NCBI GenBank assembly: GCA_040007035.1
Contig: JBDTVU010000060.1
Location: forward strand, 1-19,808
DNA from: CAIWHR01 sp040007035
GTDB taxonomy: Bacteria > Pseudomonadota > Gammaproteobacteria > Burkholderiales > Casimicrobiaceae
Direction: 5' to 3'
Length of the DNA stretch: 19,808 nucleotides
The translations under genes were made by a program, and so were the position numbers. Shown here one piece after another: positions 1 through 9,590 of this stretch. Below the pieces are notes generated by a model. It had not been told where the DNA came from. It saw only the letters and a list, made by a program, of their open reading frames with translations, and did no database searches. The first letter of the stretch is position 1. Every line of letters begins with the position of its first letter.

Positions 1-67
1 CGCTGGCGAACGCAGCGAACGACAGCGCCGCGAACGCCCGGCGCGAGACCGGCGCCGCCGCCGTCAT
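1..67 (-). CDS. N-terminal fragment of an exported protein downstream of iorB
   Basis: Only the first 22 codons are in the window; the gene runs off the left edge. The ATG at 67 is followed by MTAAAPVSRRAFAALSFAAF, an arginine pair and then a hydrophobic stretch, as in a Sec or Tat signal peptide. It lies 31 nt after the iorB stop on the same strand, so it is probably the third gene of that operon. Such operons often continue with a c-type cytochrome or a maturation factor, but nothing here shows which. There is no clear ribosome binding site before the ATG, so the start is uncertain. Confidence 0.45.
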   Translation of the reverse strand, partial: MTAAAPVSRRAFAALSFAAFAS

Positions 68-98
68 CGCGCGCCGTCGGGCATGGGCCGCGGTTGCG

Positions 99-2291
99 CT
101 ACGCGAGCTGCAACGGCAGGTTGCGCAACCGCTGGCCGGTCGCGGCGGCCAGCGCGTTGGCGAGTGCAGGCGCGACGACGGGCGTGCCCGGCTCGCCGAC
201 GCCGGTCGGCTTTTCGGCCGACGGCACGATGAACACGTCGACCTTCGGCATCTCACCGATCCGCAGCACCGGGTAGTCGTGATAGTTCGACTGCTCGACC
301 GCGCCGTTCTTCAGCGTGATCTTCCCGTACCGCGCCGCCGACAGGCCGAAGCCGATGCCGCCTTCCATCTGCGCGCGGACGTTGTCGGGATTGACGGCGA
401 TGCCGCAATCGACGGCGCAGACGACGCGGTCGACGGTGAATTCCTTGCCTTTCACCGTCACCTCGACCACCTGTGCGACGTAGCTGTTGAACGACTCGTG
501 GACGGCGATGCCGCGGCCGCGCTTCTCGCCCGCCTTGCCCGGCGCCAGCGGCTTGCCCCAACCCGCTTCCTTCGCGGCGAGTTCGAGCACGGCCAGATGG
601 CGCGGGTGTTTCGCCAGCATCGCCCGGCGGAAGTCCACCGGGTCCTTGCCCGCGGCCCGCGAGAGCTCGTCGACGAACGTCTCGGTCGAGAATGCGTTGT
701 GCGTGGCGCCGACGCTGCGCCACCACAGCACCGGGACGCCGACGATCGGCGAGTGGAGGTCGACCATCAGGTTCGGGATCGCGTACGGCAGCGTCGATGC
801 GCCCTCGACCGACGTCGCGTCGACACCGCCCTTCACCATCATCGATTCCATCGGCGTGCCGGCGAGAATCGATTGCCCGACGATCCGGTGCTGCCAGGCG
901 ACGACATTTCCCGCCGCGTCGAGACCCGCCTTCAGCGTGTGGTAGTACGCGGGCCGGTAGAAGCCGCCCTGCATGTCGTCCTCGCGGGTCCAGACGAGCT
1001 TGACCGGGACGTCGTACTTGCCGGCGACGGCGAGCGCCTTCGCGATCGACGCGGCTTCGACGACGTAGTCGGCGACCGGATTCGCGCGACGGCCGAAGCT
1101 GCCGCCGGCGTAGAGCATGTTGAGCTTCACCTGCTCCGGCTTCAGGCCGACGGTTTTCGCCACCGCGTACTGGTCGCCGGTCTGCATCTGCTCGCCGTTC
1201 CACACCTCGCAGCCGTCCTTCGACAGCTTGACCACGCAATCCAGCGGCTCCATCGCCGCGTGCGCGAGGTACGGAAACTCGAACGCCGCCTCGACGGTCT
1301 TCGCGGCGCCGGCCATCGCCTTCGCGACATCGCCGTCGTTGCGCGCGACCATTCCCGGCTTCGCCGCCAGCGCCTTGTAATCGGCGAGGATGTCGGCCGA
1401 CGAGAACTTGATCGCCGTCGACTCGTCCCACTCGACCTTCAGCGCATCGCGGCCCTTCTTCGCCGCCCAGAAGCCGGTGGCGACGACGGCCACGCCATTG
1501 GGCACCTCGATCACGTAGCGGATTCCCGGGATGCCGGAAACGCTCTTCGAGTCGAAGCTCTTCACCTTCGCGCCGAACTTCGGCGGATGGGCGACGACGG
1601 CGGTCAGCATGTCCGGCAGCCGGACGTCAGCGGTGAACTGCGCGGTGCCGTTGGTCTTTGCGCGCGCATCCTTGCGCGGGACGTGCTTGCCGATCAGCAC
1701 GAAATCCTTCGGGTCCTTGAGCTTGATGTCGGTCGGCACCGGCATCGCCGCGGCGGCGTCCGCCAGATCGCCGAACGTCGCCTTGCGGCCGCCGCTGCTG
1801 ACCACGCCGCCCTTCACCGCGATCGACGCGGCAGGGACGTTCCACTGCTTCGCCGCTGCGGCGACGAGCATCATTCGCGCCGCCGCGCCGACGTTGCGCA
1901 ACTGATCCCAGGAGTTCGCCATCGCCGTCGAGCCGCCGGTGCCCTGCGCCGGTCCCCAGAAGAGGTTGTTGTAGCGCTTGGCGTCCGCCGGCGCGCCTTC
2001 GACGCGCACCTGTTCCCAGGCGGCGTCGAGTTCCTCGGCGACGATCGTCGCGAGGCCCGTGTACGTCCCCTGGCCCATCTCAAGATGCTTGGCGATGACG
2101 GTGACCGTGTTGTCGCGGCCGATGCGGACGAACGCGCCCGGGTCGAGCGCGGGGGCTGGCGCGGCGCCCTGCGCGGCCGCTTCGGGCAGCCCGACGCCGA
2201 GCGTGAAGCCGCTGCCGGCGATGACGGTGATCGCGGCCGACGCCTTCAGGAAGTCGCGGCGGCCGGGGTTGGCGATTCGATCGATGCGCAT
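99..2291 (-). CDS. iorB: Isoquinoline 1-oxidoreductase-type molybdopterin large (beta) subunit
   Basis: 730-aa large subunit of a xanthine-oxidase-family molybdenum hydroxylase, which hydroxylates N-heterocycles or oxidises aldehydes with water as oxygen donor. The N-terminus has a Tat signal (RRDFLKAS at residues 11-18, then a hydrophobic stretch ending near AAAQ, residue 41), so the folded enzyme should be periplasmic. The molybdopterin-binding motif GGSFGRR and the C-terminal GVGEPG (about 697-702, supplying the catalytic glutamate) are both present. Length and architecture fit IorB rather than cytoplasmic XdhB. The gene follows iorA by 10 nt with GAGGAG before the ATG, so the two are co-transcribed. 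The real substrate cannot be told from sequence; isoquinoline is only the family name. Confidence 0.9.
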   Translation of the reverse strand: MRIDRIANPGRRDFLKASAAITVIAGSGFTLGVGLPEAAAQGAAPAPALDPGAFVRIGRDNTVTVIAKHLEMGQGTYTGLATIVAEELDAAWEQVRVEGAPADAKRYNNLFWGPAQGTGGSTAMANSWDQLRNVGAAARMMLVAAAAKQWNVPAASIAVKGGVVSSGGRKATFGDLADAAAAMPVPTDIKLKDPKDFVLIGKHVPRKDARAKTNGTAQFTADVRLPDMLTAVVAHPPKFGAKVKSFDSKSVSGIPGIRYVIEVPNGVAVVATGFWAAKKGRDALKVEWDESTAIKFSSADILADYKALAAKPGMVARNDGDVAKAMAGAAKTVEAAFEFPYLAHAAMEPLDCVVKLSKDGCEVWNGEQMQTGDQYAVAKTVGLKPEQVKLNMLYAGGSFGRRANPVADYVVEAASIAKALAVAGKYDVPVKLVWTREDDMQGGFYRPAYYHTLKAGLDAAGNVVAWQHRIVGQSILAGTPMESMMVKGGVDATSVEGASTLPYAIPNLMVDLHSPIVGVPVLWWRSVGATHNAFSTETFVDELSRAAGKDPVDFRRAMLAKHPRHLAVLELAAKEAGWGKPLAPGKAGEKRGRGIAVHESFNSYVAQVVEVTVKGKEFTVDRVVCAVDCGIAVNPDNVRAQMEGGIGFGLSAARYGKITLKNGAVEQSNYHDYPVLRIGEMPKVDVFIVPSAEKPTGVGEPGTPVVAPALANALAAATGQRLRNLPLQLA

Positions 2292-2301
2292 GGTCGTCTC
2301 C

Positions 2302-2766
2302 TCAGCCCAGCGCCTTCGACGCTTCCTTGATCGCGGCGCGGATGCGCGGGTACGTCGCGCAGCGGCAGAGGTTGCCGTTCATCGCGGCGTCGATGTCGGC
2401 GTCGGTCGGCCGCTTTTTCTTCGCCAGCAGCGCCGCCGCGCTCATGATCTGTCCCGACTGGCAGTAGCCGCACTGCGGCACGTCGAGCTTCTCCCACGCC
2501 GCCTGCACCGCCTGCGCCTCCTTCGTCTTCAGTCCCTCGATCGTCGTGATGTCGGCGCCGGTCTTCAGCGCCGACAGCGGCGTCTGGCACGAGCGGACCG
2601 GCGCGCCGTCGACGTACACGGTGCAGGCGCCGCACAGCGCCATTCCGCAACCGTACTTGGTGCCGGTGAGGTTGAGGCTGTCGCGGAGGATCCACAGCAG
2701 AGGCGTGTCGGTCGGCACGCTCGACGCGATGTCGACGCGCTCCTTGTTGACGAAGAACGTGGGCAT
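2302..2766 (-). CDS. iorA: [2Fe-2S] small (alpha) subunit of the molybdenum hydroxylase
   Basis: 154-aa iron-sulfur subunit that takes electrons from the molybdenum site of IorB. Eight cysteines form the two classic clusters: C40, C45, C48 and C60 (plant-ferredoxin-like cluster, YGCGMALCGACTV) and C99, C102, C134 and C136 (the CGYC and CRC motifs next to the molybdopterin). The reading frame is open further upstream, but the ATG at 2766 has AGGAGT at good spacing and begins the conserved beta-strand region, so I take it as the start. It has no signal peptide of its own and is presumably carried out with IorB. It is the first gene of the operon. Confidence 0.92.
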   Translation of the reverse strand: MPTFFVNKERVDIASSVPTDTPLLWILRDSLNLTGTKYGCGMALCGACTVYVDGAPVRSCQTPLSALKTGADITTIEGLKTKEAQAVQAAWEKLDVPQCGYCQSGQIMSAAALLAKKKRPTDADIDAAMNGNLCRCATYPRIRAAIKEASKALG

Positions 2767-2843
2767 GAGTGACTCCTGAAATGCACCGTTGCTGGCGGGC
2801 GCCGGGGCGAAGGCGCCGGCGAGCGGGAACGGGAAAGGGCGCA

Positions 2844-2871
2844 ATGATAGACGAAACGGCGCGTTTCCGAA
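2844..2871 (-). promoter_or_regulatory. Candidate iorAB promoter with inverted repeat
   Basis: On the minus strand TTCGGA (2871-2866) and TATCAT (2849-2844) are spaced by 16 nt, a weak -35 with a good -10, about 78 nt before iorA. A perfect 5-bp inverted repeat, GAAAC (2853-2857) and GTTTC (2863-2867), lies across the spacer and could be an operator. This is pattern matching only. Confidence 0.35.
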
Positions 2872-2935
2872 CGCCATCGCGCGGAAAATGATGTGGAAAA
2901 CCCTCCTCGCCCAAGGACTTAGCGATCCGATGCGC

Positions 2936-2941
2936 TATAAT
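2936..2941 (+). promoter_or_regulatory. -10 box of the prfB-lysS promoter
   Basis: A perfect TATAAT stands 26 nt before the prfB ATG. The -35 region at 17-nt spacing (AAGGAC, 2913-2918) is poor. Transcription would start near 2948, leaving a leader of about 20 nt with no strong Shine-Dalgarno sequence. Confidence 0.5.
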
Positions 2942-2967
2942 CCACGTTTGCCCCGAAAGCCCTCGCC

Positions 2968-4072
2968 ATGGAAGCCGAACAGCAGAATCAGATCGCCGCC
3001 CAGCTCGCCAGCCTGCGGGACCGCACCGCCGGCCTGCGGAGGTATCTTTGACTTCGATGTGAAGGCGGTGCGGCTCGAGGAAGTCGTCCGCGAGCTCGAA
3101 AACCCGAAGATCTGGGACGACCCGAAGCACGCACAGGAGCTCGGCAAGGAGCGGCGGGCGCTCGAAGGCGTCGTCCACACGCTGAGCACGCTCGACACCA
3201 ACCTGCGCGACAGCGGCGAGCTGTTCCTGCTCGCGCGTACCGACAACGACGATCCGACGCTGGTGGCCGTCGCGTCCGACGTCGCGGCGATCGAGACCGG
3301 CGTGGCCGACCTCGAGTTCCGGCGGATGTTCCACCATCCGATGGACCCGGCGCCGTGCTTCATCGACATCCAGGCCGGCTCCGGCGGCACCGAGGCGCAG
3401 GACTGGGCGTCGATGCTGCTGCGGATGTACCTGCGCTACTGCGAGCGCCGCGGCTACAAGACCGACCTGCTCGAGGAGACGGCAGGGGAAGTCGCCGGCA
3501 TCAAGAGCGCGTCGGTGAAGGTCACCGGCGATTACGCGTACGGCTACCTGCGCACCGAGGTCGGCGTCCACCGGCTGGTGCGCAAGAGCCCGTTCGACTC
3601 CAACGCCCGGCGGCACACGTCGTTCGCCAGCGTGTTCGTCTATCCGGAAGTCGACGATTCGATCGAGGTCGAGATCAACCCGGCGGACCTGCGGATCGAC
3701 ACCTTCCGCGCGTCGGGTGCCGGCGGCCAGCACATCAACAAGACCGACTCGGCGGTGCGGATCACGCACCTGCCGACGAACATCGTCGTCCAGTGCCAGA
3801 ACGACCGCTCGCAGCACCGCAACCGCGCCGAGGCGATGGCGATGCTGAAGTCGAAGCTCTACGAACTCGAGCTGCGCAAGCGGCAGGAGGCGCAGCAGAA
3901 GCTCGAGGACAGCAAGACCGACATCGGCTGGGGCCATCAGATCCGCTCGTACGTGCTCGACCAGTCGCGGATCAAGGACCTGCGGACCAATTACGAAGTC
4001 GGCGACACCCAGCGGGTGCTCGACGGCAACCTCGACGACTTCATCGCGGCGAGCCTGAAACAGGGAGTGTGA
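2968..4072 (+). CDS. prfB: Peptide chain release factor 2 (programmed +1 frameshift)
   Basis: RF2 recognises UGA and UAA stop codons and triggers peptide release on the ribosome. Translation starts at 2968, reads 27 codons, and meets an in-frame TGA at 3049-3051. A +1 shift at CTT (3046-3048) continues at 3050 and yields a 367-aa protein, close to the 365 aa of E. coli RF2. In the joined protein the stop-codon motif SPF is at 207-209 and the catalytic GGQ at 252-254. The residue corresponding to E. coli 246 is alanine, the form found in most bacteria. An unspliced reading of the downstream frame alone would give a wrong N-terminus. lysS follows after 2 nt. The coding parts are 2968-3048 and 3050-4072. 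Confidence 0.96.
3037..3051 (+). promoter_or_regulatory. RF2 programmed frameshift site
   Basis: CGGAGG TAT CTT TGA followed by C. The internal Shine-Dalgarno-like GGAGG (3038-3042) sits three nt before the slippery CTT, the spacing of the canonical prfB site. When RF2 is scarce, slow reading of UGA allows the shift and so raises RF2 synthesis. Confidence 0.95.
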
Positions 4073-4074
4073 CG

Positions 4075-5592
<1,518 letters not shown>

Positions 5593-5601
5593 CGGCGAGA
5601 C

Positions 5602-5627
5602 GGCCCCGGCGCCGGCACCCGGGGGCC
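5602..5627 (+). terminator. GC-rich hairpin after lysS
   Basis: GGCCCC (5602-5607) pairs with GGGGCC (5622-5627), with partial further pairing, 10 nt after the lysS stop. No T-run follows, so it is not a classical intrinsic terminator and may only protect the mRNA end or act with Rho. Confidence 0.35.
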
Positions 5628-5738
5628 ATGTCGCGGGCGGGGCACGCTTGACGCCGATCAGAGGCCGGGTGCTTGGGCGGCGTAGAATCGCCCCCATCTT
5701 CCTGCCAGTCGTTTTGCCCTGCACACCCCCTGCACACC

Positions 5739-8009
5739 ATGTCCGTCCGTTCGATCGACCTCCAGCTCACCGGGATGACCTGCGCCGCCTGCGCGGCCCG
5801 GATCGAGAAGGTACTGAACCGCGCCGAGGGCGTGCACGCGGCGGTCAACTTCGCCACCGAGACGGCGCACGTCGAGTTCGAGTCGCACCAGGCGACGCCG
5901 CAATCGCTGATCGACGCGGTGCGCAAGGCCGGATATGACGCCGCACCGGCAGTCGACCCGTTCGAGCAGCCGGAGCAACAGGCGCGCGCCGAGGCGCGCC
6001 GCTATCGGCACGAGCTGCGCGTGTTCACGCTCGCCGTCCTGCTCACCGCGCCACTCTTCGCGCAGATGGCGTTCATGGTCACCGGCCGCCACGAGACGGA
6101 GCTGGCGGTGTGGCTGCAGTTCGCGCTGGCCACACCCGTGCAGTTCGTCGCCGGGGCGCGTTTCTACGAGGGCGCGTGGAAAGCGCTGCGCGGCGGCGCC
6201 GCCAACATGGACGTGCTGGTCGCGCTCGGCACCTCCGCGGCCTACCTGTTCAGCGTCGCCGTATGGCTGCTGCCGATCGACGGCCAGCACGTCTACTTCG
6301 AGGCCGGCGCGGCGGTGATCACGCTGGTGCTCCTCGGCAAGCTGCTCGAAGGGCGCGCCAAGCTGAAGACCGCCGCGGCCATCCGCGACCTCCTCAAACT
6401 GCAGCCACCGACGGTGATGCTGGAGGTCGACGGCACGCTTACGGAAGTGCCCGTTGCGCGGGTGCGCATCGGTGACATGTTCGTCGTCCGCGCGGGCGAA
6501 GCGATCGCCGTCGACGGCATCGTGCGCTCCGGCGAGTCGGCGGCAAACGAGGCGATGCTGACCGGCGAGAGCGAGCCGGTGACGAAAGCCGTCGGCGATC
6601 GCGTGCTCGCCGGCACCGTCAACGAGCTCGGGCCGCTGCGCTGCGAGGCGACCGCAGTCGGCCAGGCGACGCTGCTCGCCGGCATCGTCCGGCAGGTCGC
6701 GGCCGCGCAAGGCTCGAAGGCGCCGGTGCAGCGGATGGCCGACAAGGTGTCGGGCTGGTTCGTGCCCGCGGTCCTGGTCATCGCCGCGGTCACGCTGGTC
6801 GCCACCGGGTTCATCATGGGCGACTGGGCGGTGGCGCTGATGCGCGCGACGGCGGTGCTGGTGATCGCGTGTCCGTGCGCGCTGGGCCTCGCCACGCCGA
6901 CGGCGTTGATGGTCGGCGTCGGTCGCGGTGCGCGCGCCGGCATCCTGATCAAGAACGCGGAGGCGCTGGAGCGTGCCGAGAAGATCGGCGCGCTGATCGT
7001 CGACAAGACCGGCACGCTGACCGCCGGTGCGCCGACGGTCGTCGCCCAGCATCCGTCTGCCGGATTCACGACGAGCGAACTGCTGCTGCTGGCGGCGAGC
7101 CTCGAGCACGGCGCCACGCACCCGCTGGCGAAGGCGATTCTGGAGCGCGCGGCGGGGCTCGAGCTCATCGTCGTGCCGGTCGGCAACATCCGCGTCCATC
7201 CGGGGCGGGGCGTCAGCGGGGAGAACGCCGGGCAGTCGGTGCGGTTGGGTTCGCCCGCCTTTCTCGCCGAGAACGGCATCGCGTTCGACGCGGCGGCGCT
7301 CGACGCGGTGCGCGGCGAGGGCAACACGATCGTCGGCGTCGCCGAGGGCACACGGCTCGTCGGCTGGATCACGCTCGACGACGCGCTACGTCCGGGCGCT
7401 GCGGCCGCGGTCGCGGACCTCAAGAGCGCCGGCGTGACGGTGACGATGCTGACCGGCGACCATCCGGCCGCAGCGGCCACCGCCGCGAAGGCCGCCGGCA
7501 TCGATGACTGGCGCGCCGAGCAGTTGCCGCAGGACAAGCGCGCCGCGATCGTCGAACTGCAGAAATCCGGCGTCGTCGTCGGCATGGTCGGCGACGGCGT
7601 GAACGACGCGCCGGCGCTGGCGCAGGCCGACGTCTCGTTCGCGATGGGCGCCGGCGCCGGTAGTGCGCTGTCGGCCGCCGACATCACGCTGCTGCGCAAC
7701 GATCTCCTCGCCGTCGCCTCGGCCATCGACCTGTCGCGGGCGACGCTCAGGAAGATCCGGCAGAACCTCTTCTTCGCGTTCATCTACAACGTGATCGGCA
7801 TCCCGCTCGCGGTGTTCGGCCTGCTGTCGCCGGTCGTCGCCGGCGCGGCGATGGCCGCGAGCTCGGTGTCGGTCGTCGGCAATGCGCTGCTGCTCAAGCG
7901 CTGGCGGCCGCGGCACGATACGCATGCCGTCCCTGCGACGCGACCCGCTGCGGCGGTGCCTCCGCGCGCGACCCCCACCCACCATCGAATCGAGGAGACC
8001 GTCCGATGA
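5739..8009 (+). CDS. copA: Copper-exporting P1B-type ATPase
   Basis: 756-aa inner-membrane pump that expels Cu(I) using ATP. One N-terminal heavy-metal domain carries GMTCAAC (metal cysteines C15 and C18), where many CopA proteins have two such domains. After the first membrane helices come TGES (275-278), the membrane metal site CPC (378-380), the phosphorylation motif DKTGT (422-426), the HP pair (461-462), GDGVND (618-623), and the helix 7-8 copper ligands YN (683-684) and MAASS (706-710). CPC with YN and MxxSS marks the Cu(I) subgroup. The ATG at 5739 starts directly before the metal domain; the 22 codons of open frame upstream lack a Shine-Dalgarno. The C-terminal tail (about 725-756) has several histidines and overlaps copZ by 4 nt. 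Confidence 0.94.
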   Translation: MSVRSIDLQLTGMTCAACAARIEKVLNRAEGVHAAVNFATETAHVEFESHQATPQSLIDAVRKAGYDAAPAVDPFEQPEQQARAEARRYRHELRVFTLAVLLTAPLFAQMAFMVTGRHETELAVWLQFALATPVQFVAGARFYEGAWKALRGGAANMDVLVALGTSAAYLFSVAVWLLPIDGQHVYFEAGAAVITLVLLGKLLEGRAKLKTAAAIRDLLKLQPPTVMLEVDGTLTEVPVARVRIGDMFVVRAGEAIAVDGIVRSGESAANEAMLTGESEPVTKAVGDRVLAGTVNELGPLRCEATAVGQATLLAGIVRQVAAAQGSKAPVQRMADKVSGWFVPAVLVIAAVTLVATGFIMGDWAVALMRATAVLVIACPCALGLATPTALMVGVGRGARAGILIKNAEALERAEKIGALIVDKTGTLTAGAPTVVAQHPSAGFTTSELLLLAASLEHGATHPLAKAILERAAGLELIVVPVGNIRVHPGRGVSGENAGQSVRLGSPAFLAENGIAFDAAALDAVRGEGNTIVGVAEGTRLVGWITLDDALRPGAAAAVADLKSAGVTVTMLTGDHPAAAATAAKAAGIDDWRAEQLPQDKRAAIVELQKSGVVVGMVGDGVNDAPALAQADVSFAMGAGAGSALSAADITLLRNDLLAVASAIDLSRATLRKIRQNLFFAFIYNVIGIPLAVFGLLSPVVAGAAMAASSVSVVGNALLLKRWRPRHDTHAVPATRPAAAVPPRATPTHHRIEETVR

Positions 8010-8227
8010 GCGCCACCGTCACCCAGGAATTCGCCGTCGAGGGCATGAACTGCCAGGGCTGCGTGAAGAGCGTCACCGGCGCAGTGAGGACGCTGCCGGG
8101 GGTCGAGAAGATCGATGTATCGCTGGAGAAGAAGACCGCGACCGTCGCCTACGACGGCGCGGCGCTCCAGCCGGCGGCGATCGTTGCCGCGATCGTCGCG
8201 GCCGGATTCGAGGCGCAGGCGCGCTGA
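8006..8227 (+). CDS. copZ: Copper chaperone, heavy-metal-associated domain protein
   Basis: 73-aa single HMA domain with the metal motif GMNCQGC (cysteines 16 and 19), predicted to bind Cu(I) in the cytoplasm and hand it to CopA. Its ATG overlaps the copA stop as ATGA (8006-8009) and GAGGAG lies 8 nt upstream, so translation is coupled to copA. No CueR-type regulator or CueR palindrome is visible beside the pair, so control is presumably from elsewhere. The length is normal for CopZ. Confidence 0.9.
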   Translation: MSATVTQEFAVEGMNCQGCVKSVTGAVRTLPGVEKIDVSLEKKTATVAYDGAALQPAAIVAAIVAAGFEAQAR

Positions 8228-8234
8228 CAAAGTG

Positions 8235-8257
8235 GGCCGCGCGCCGGCGGCGCGGCC
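8235..8257 (+). terminator. Perfect GC hairpin between copZ and tRNA-Pro
   Basis: GGCCGCGC (8235-8242) and GCGCGGCC (8250-8257) form a perfect 8-bp stem with a 7-nt loop, just after the copZ stop. No T-tract follows, so termination here would have to be non-classical. Confidence 0.4.
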
Positions 8258-8285
8258 TGTCGCGCATCGTCGGACATGGCACAAT
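8258..8285 (+). promoter_or_regulatory. Candidate tRNA-Pro promoter
   Basis: TGTCGC (8258-8263) and CACAAT (8280-8285) are separated by 16 nt. The -10 lies about 10 nt before the mature tRNA start. The -35 is weak. Confidence 0.35.
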
Positions 8286-8294
8286 GCCGGCCGG

Positions 8295-8371
8295 CGGGGT
8301 GTAGCGCAGCCCGGTAGCGCGCTTGCTTTGGGAGCAAGATGTCGGAGGTTCAAATCCTCTCACCCCGACCA
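8295..8371 (+). tRNA. tRNA-Pro (anticodon TGG)
   Basis: 77-nt cloverleaf. The acceptor arm CGGGGTG (8295-8301) pairs with CACCCCG (8361-8367), then come discriminator A and an encoded CCA (8369-8371). The anticodon stem CTTGC/GCAAG encloses loop TTTGGGA with TGG at 8329-8331. The T arm has GGAGG, the GTTCAAATC-type loop and CCTCT. Reads proline codons CCN, chiefly CCA and CCG. Confidence 0.97.
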
Positions 8372-8384
8372 AGAATATGCAGCA

Positions 8385-8409
8385 AATCAATCGCGTGCAA
8401 CGCGTGATT
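8385..8409 (+). terminator. Hairpin just after tRNA-Pro
   Basis: AATCA-AT-CGCGT (8385-8396) and ACGCGTGATT (8400-8409) can form a 10-bp stem with a 2-nt bulge and a GCA loop, 13 nt after the tRNA end. No T-run follows. It may end the tRNA transcript or be a dyad at a recombination site. Confidence 0.35.
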
Positions 8410-8770
8410 GGAAGTGAGATGCGGCTAATATCGTATCAGCCGGAATCGTAACCGCAATCATTGGAAACCCGGCTTTGCGCATTCTCGAAGCGCGTGCGGA
8501 TTTCCACAGGTAGCGCACTTGCATTTCTCCGCTGGATGCGGGGAGATGCGCGAATTGTCGTCGGTGCATCATCTCGGCTGATGGGCGGTGGCTATCATGA
8601 CCTCGGTCGCATTCGTTCAGCGCGCCGAAACGATTGGGTGGTGTCATCGCAAAGGGCATCCGAACTTCCGTTCGCGACCCATGCTGACGCTCGAACAAAT
8701 TATGGGAGGAAGTACAATCACAGTCCAACGAGCAGGCGATCCGCCGTTTGCAAAGCGCTCAGAGTGCCCG
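8410..8770. other. Gene-poor stretch after tRNA-Pro
   Basis: About 360 nt with visibly lower GC than the copA side. The frame of the next gene stays open from an ATG at 8588, but the extra 61 residues do not resemble the SRPBCC fold and lack a convincing ribosome binding site. I see no RNA gene, no complete mobile-element gene and no clear second copy of the tRNA 3' end. Confidence 0.5.
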
Positions 8771-9334
8771 ATGACCGACAAAGTGAAGGTAGACGTGCGC
8801 CGCAGCGGCCGCCGATTCGACGCCGAAGCGGTGCTCGACCTTGCCGCTGATGCGCAGACCGTGTGGGAGACGATTACAGACTACGACGCGCTGCCGCGAT
8901 TCATGCCGGGTATCCGCGCCTGCCGAGTTGTCGAGCGGGCGGTCGTGGCGAAAGACGCTGAGCAGTTGGTCGTCGAGCAAAAGGGTGAGTTCCGTTTCCT
9001 CCTATTCGCGCAGGACATGACGGTGCTGCTGAACATTAGCCACCAGCGGCTTCGCGTCGCAGAGGCGAAGGCCGTCAGCTTTGACCTTGGAATCCTGAAG
9101 CGCCGGGCGATCGATGTTTTCGAGGGTCGCTACGAGTTGAAGCCCGTGACCACTGGCCGTGGGCCGCCGCGGGTGCACCTGCGCTACACCGCAGTGATCG
9201 GACTTCGCTTGCCGCCGCCGCCCGCAATCGGGAGCATGGCGGTCCGTCAGAACCTGGCTGCCCAGCTCGAAGCGGTGGCGCAGGAGGTCGCGCGGCGCAG
9301 CGAGCGAATACGACCAAAGTCGCGCGACCGTTGA
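8771..9334 (+). CDS. SRPBCC (START-like) domain protein
   Basis: 187-aa protein whose region YDALPRFMPGIRACRV (residues 38-53) and following beta strands match the polyketide-cyclase/COQ10-like SRPBCC fold, a barrel with a hydrophobic pocket for lipids, quinones or similar ligands. No enzyme residues can be assigned. I choose the ATG at 8771 because the domain begins shortly after it, although the Shine-Dalgarno is weak; an ATG at 8588 would add 61 residues. It has no signal peptide or membrane helix. It faces the SDR gene convergently. The wider group holds two more SRPBCC domains, both fused to NAD(P) enzymes (15590-16963 and 18098-19516). Confidence 0.7.
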   Translation: MTDKVKVDVRRSGRRFDAEAVLDLAADAQTVWETITDYDALPRFMPGIRACRVVERAVVAKDAEQLVVEQKGEFRFLLFAQDMTVLLNISHQRLRVAEAKAVSFDLGILKRRAIDVFEGRYELKPVTTGRGPPRVHLRYTAVIGLRLPPPPAIGSMAVRQNLAAQLEAVAQEVARRSERIRPKSRDR

Positions 9335-9590
9335 CGCGGAAACAGGCATCCTCCCGCGCCCACCCCGAATCAGGCCGCGTGCGGTGGCGTCCGCGAGCGC
9401 CCGGCGGGCGGACTCCGATGCGAGGGAAGCGCTCGATCAACAGCCCGTCGGTGGTGCCTGCCACGATCGCTGGATCGCCTCCGCACGCTCGGCACTGCTC
9501 GGAGTCCTTCGGGAAGTCGCGCCAATGCAGGCGCGCTCGTTGGCGCTTGGGGCTCGCCATGGCGCACAGCGGTTGCCTAAACGGTGGCAT
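9335..9590 (-). other. Intergenic region with a doubtful ORF abutting the SDR stop
   Basis: A minus-strand ORF starts at 9590, immediately after the TGA of the SDR gene (9593-9591), and runs to 9075. Its first 85 residues fill this gap and look fairly protein-like (for example HWRDFPKDSEQCRACGGD from an internal ATG at 9557). The rest is antisense to the SRPBCC gene and arginine/serine-rich, like a shadow. It may be the remnant of a small gene, or chance. I do not recognise a family. Confidence 0.25.

Noticed and set aside
279..2330. 683-aa plus-strand open frame opposite iorB
   Set aside because: Arginine/aspartate/leucine-rich composition typical of the antisense of a high-GC gene, while the minus strand carries full IorB motifs.
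2246..3937. 563-aa minus-strand open frame across iorA and prfB
   Set aside because: It spans two real genes, has the low-complexity composition of a shadow frame, and shows no recognisable domain.
5641..5738. CueR-type copA promoter
   Set aside because: TTGACG and TAGAAT are present but 29 nt apart, and no CueR-type dyad lies between them.
5658..7783. Long minus-strand open frames opposite copA (513 and 496 aa)
   Set aside because: Alanine/serine/arginine-rich shadow frames under a fully motif-supported P-type ATPase.
8073..8390. Minus-strand ORF containing VGVRGFEPPTS
   Set aside because: This peptide is the well-known false translation of a tRNA gene; it lies on tRNA-Pro.
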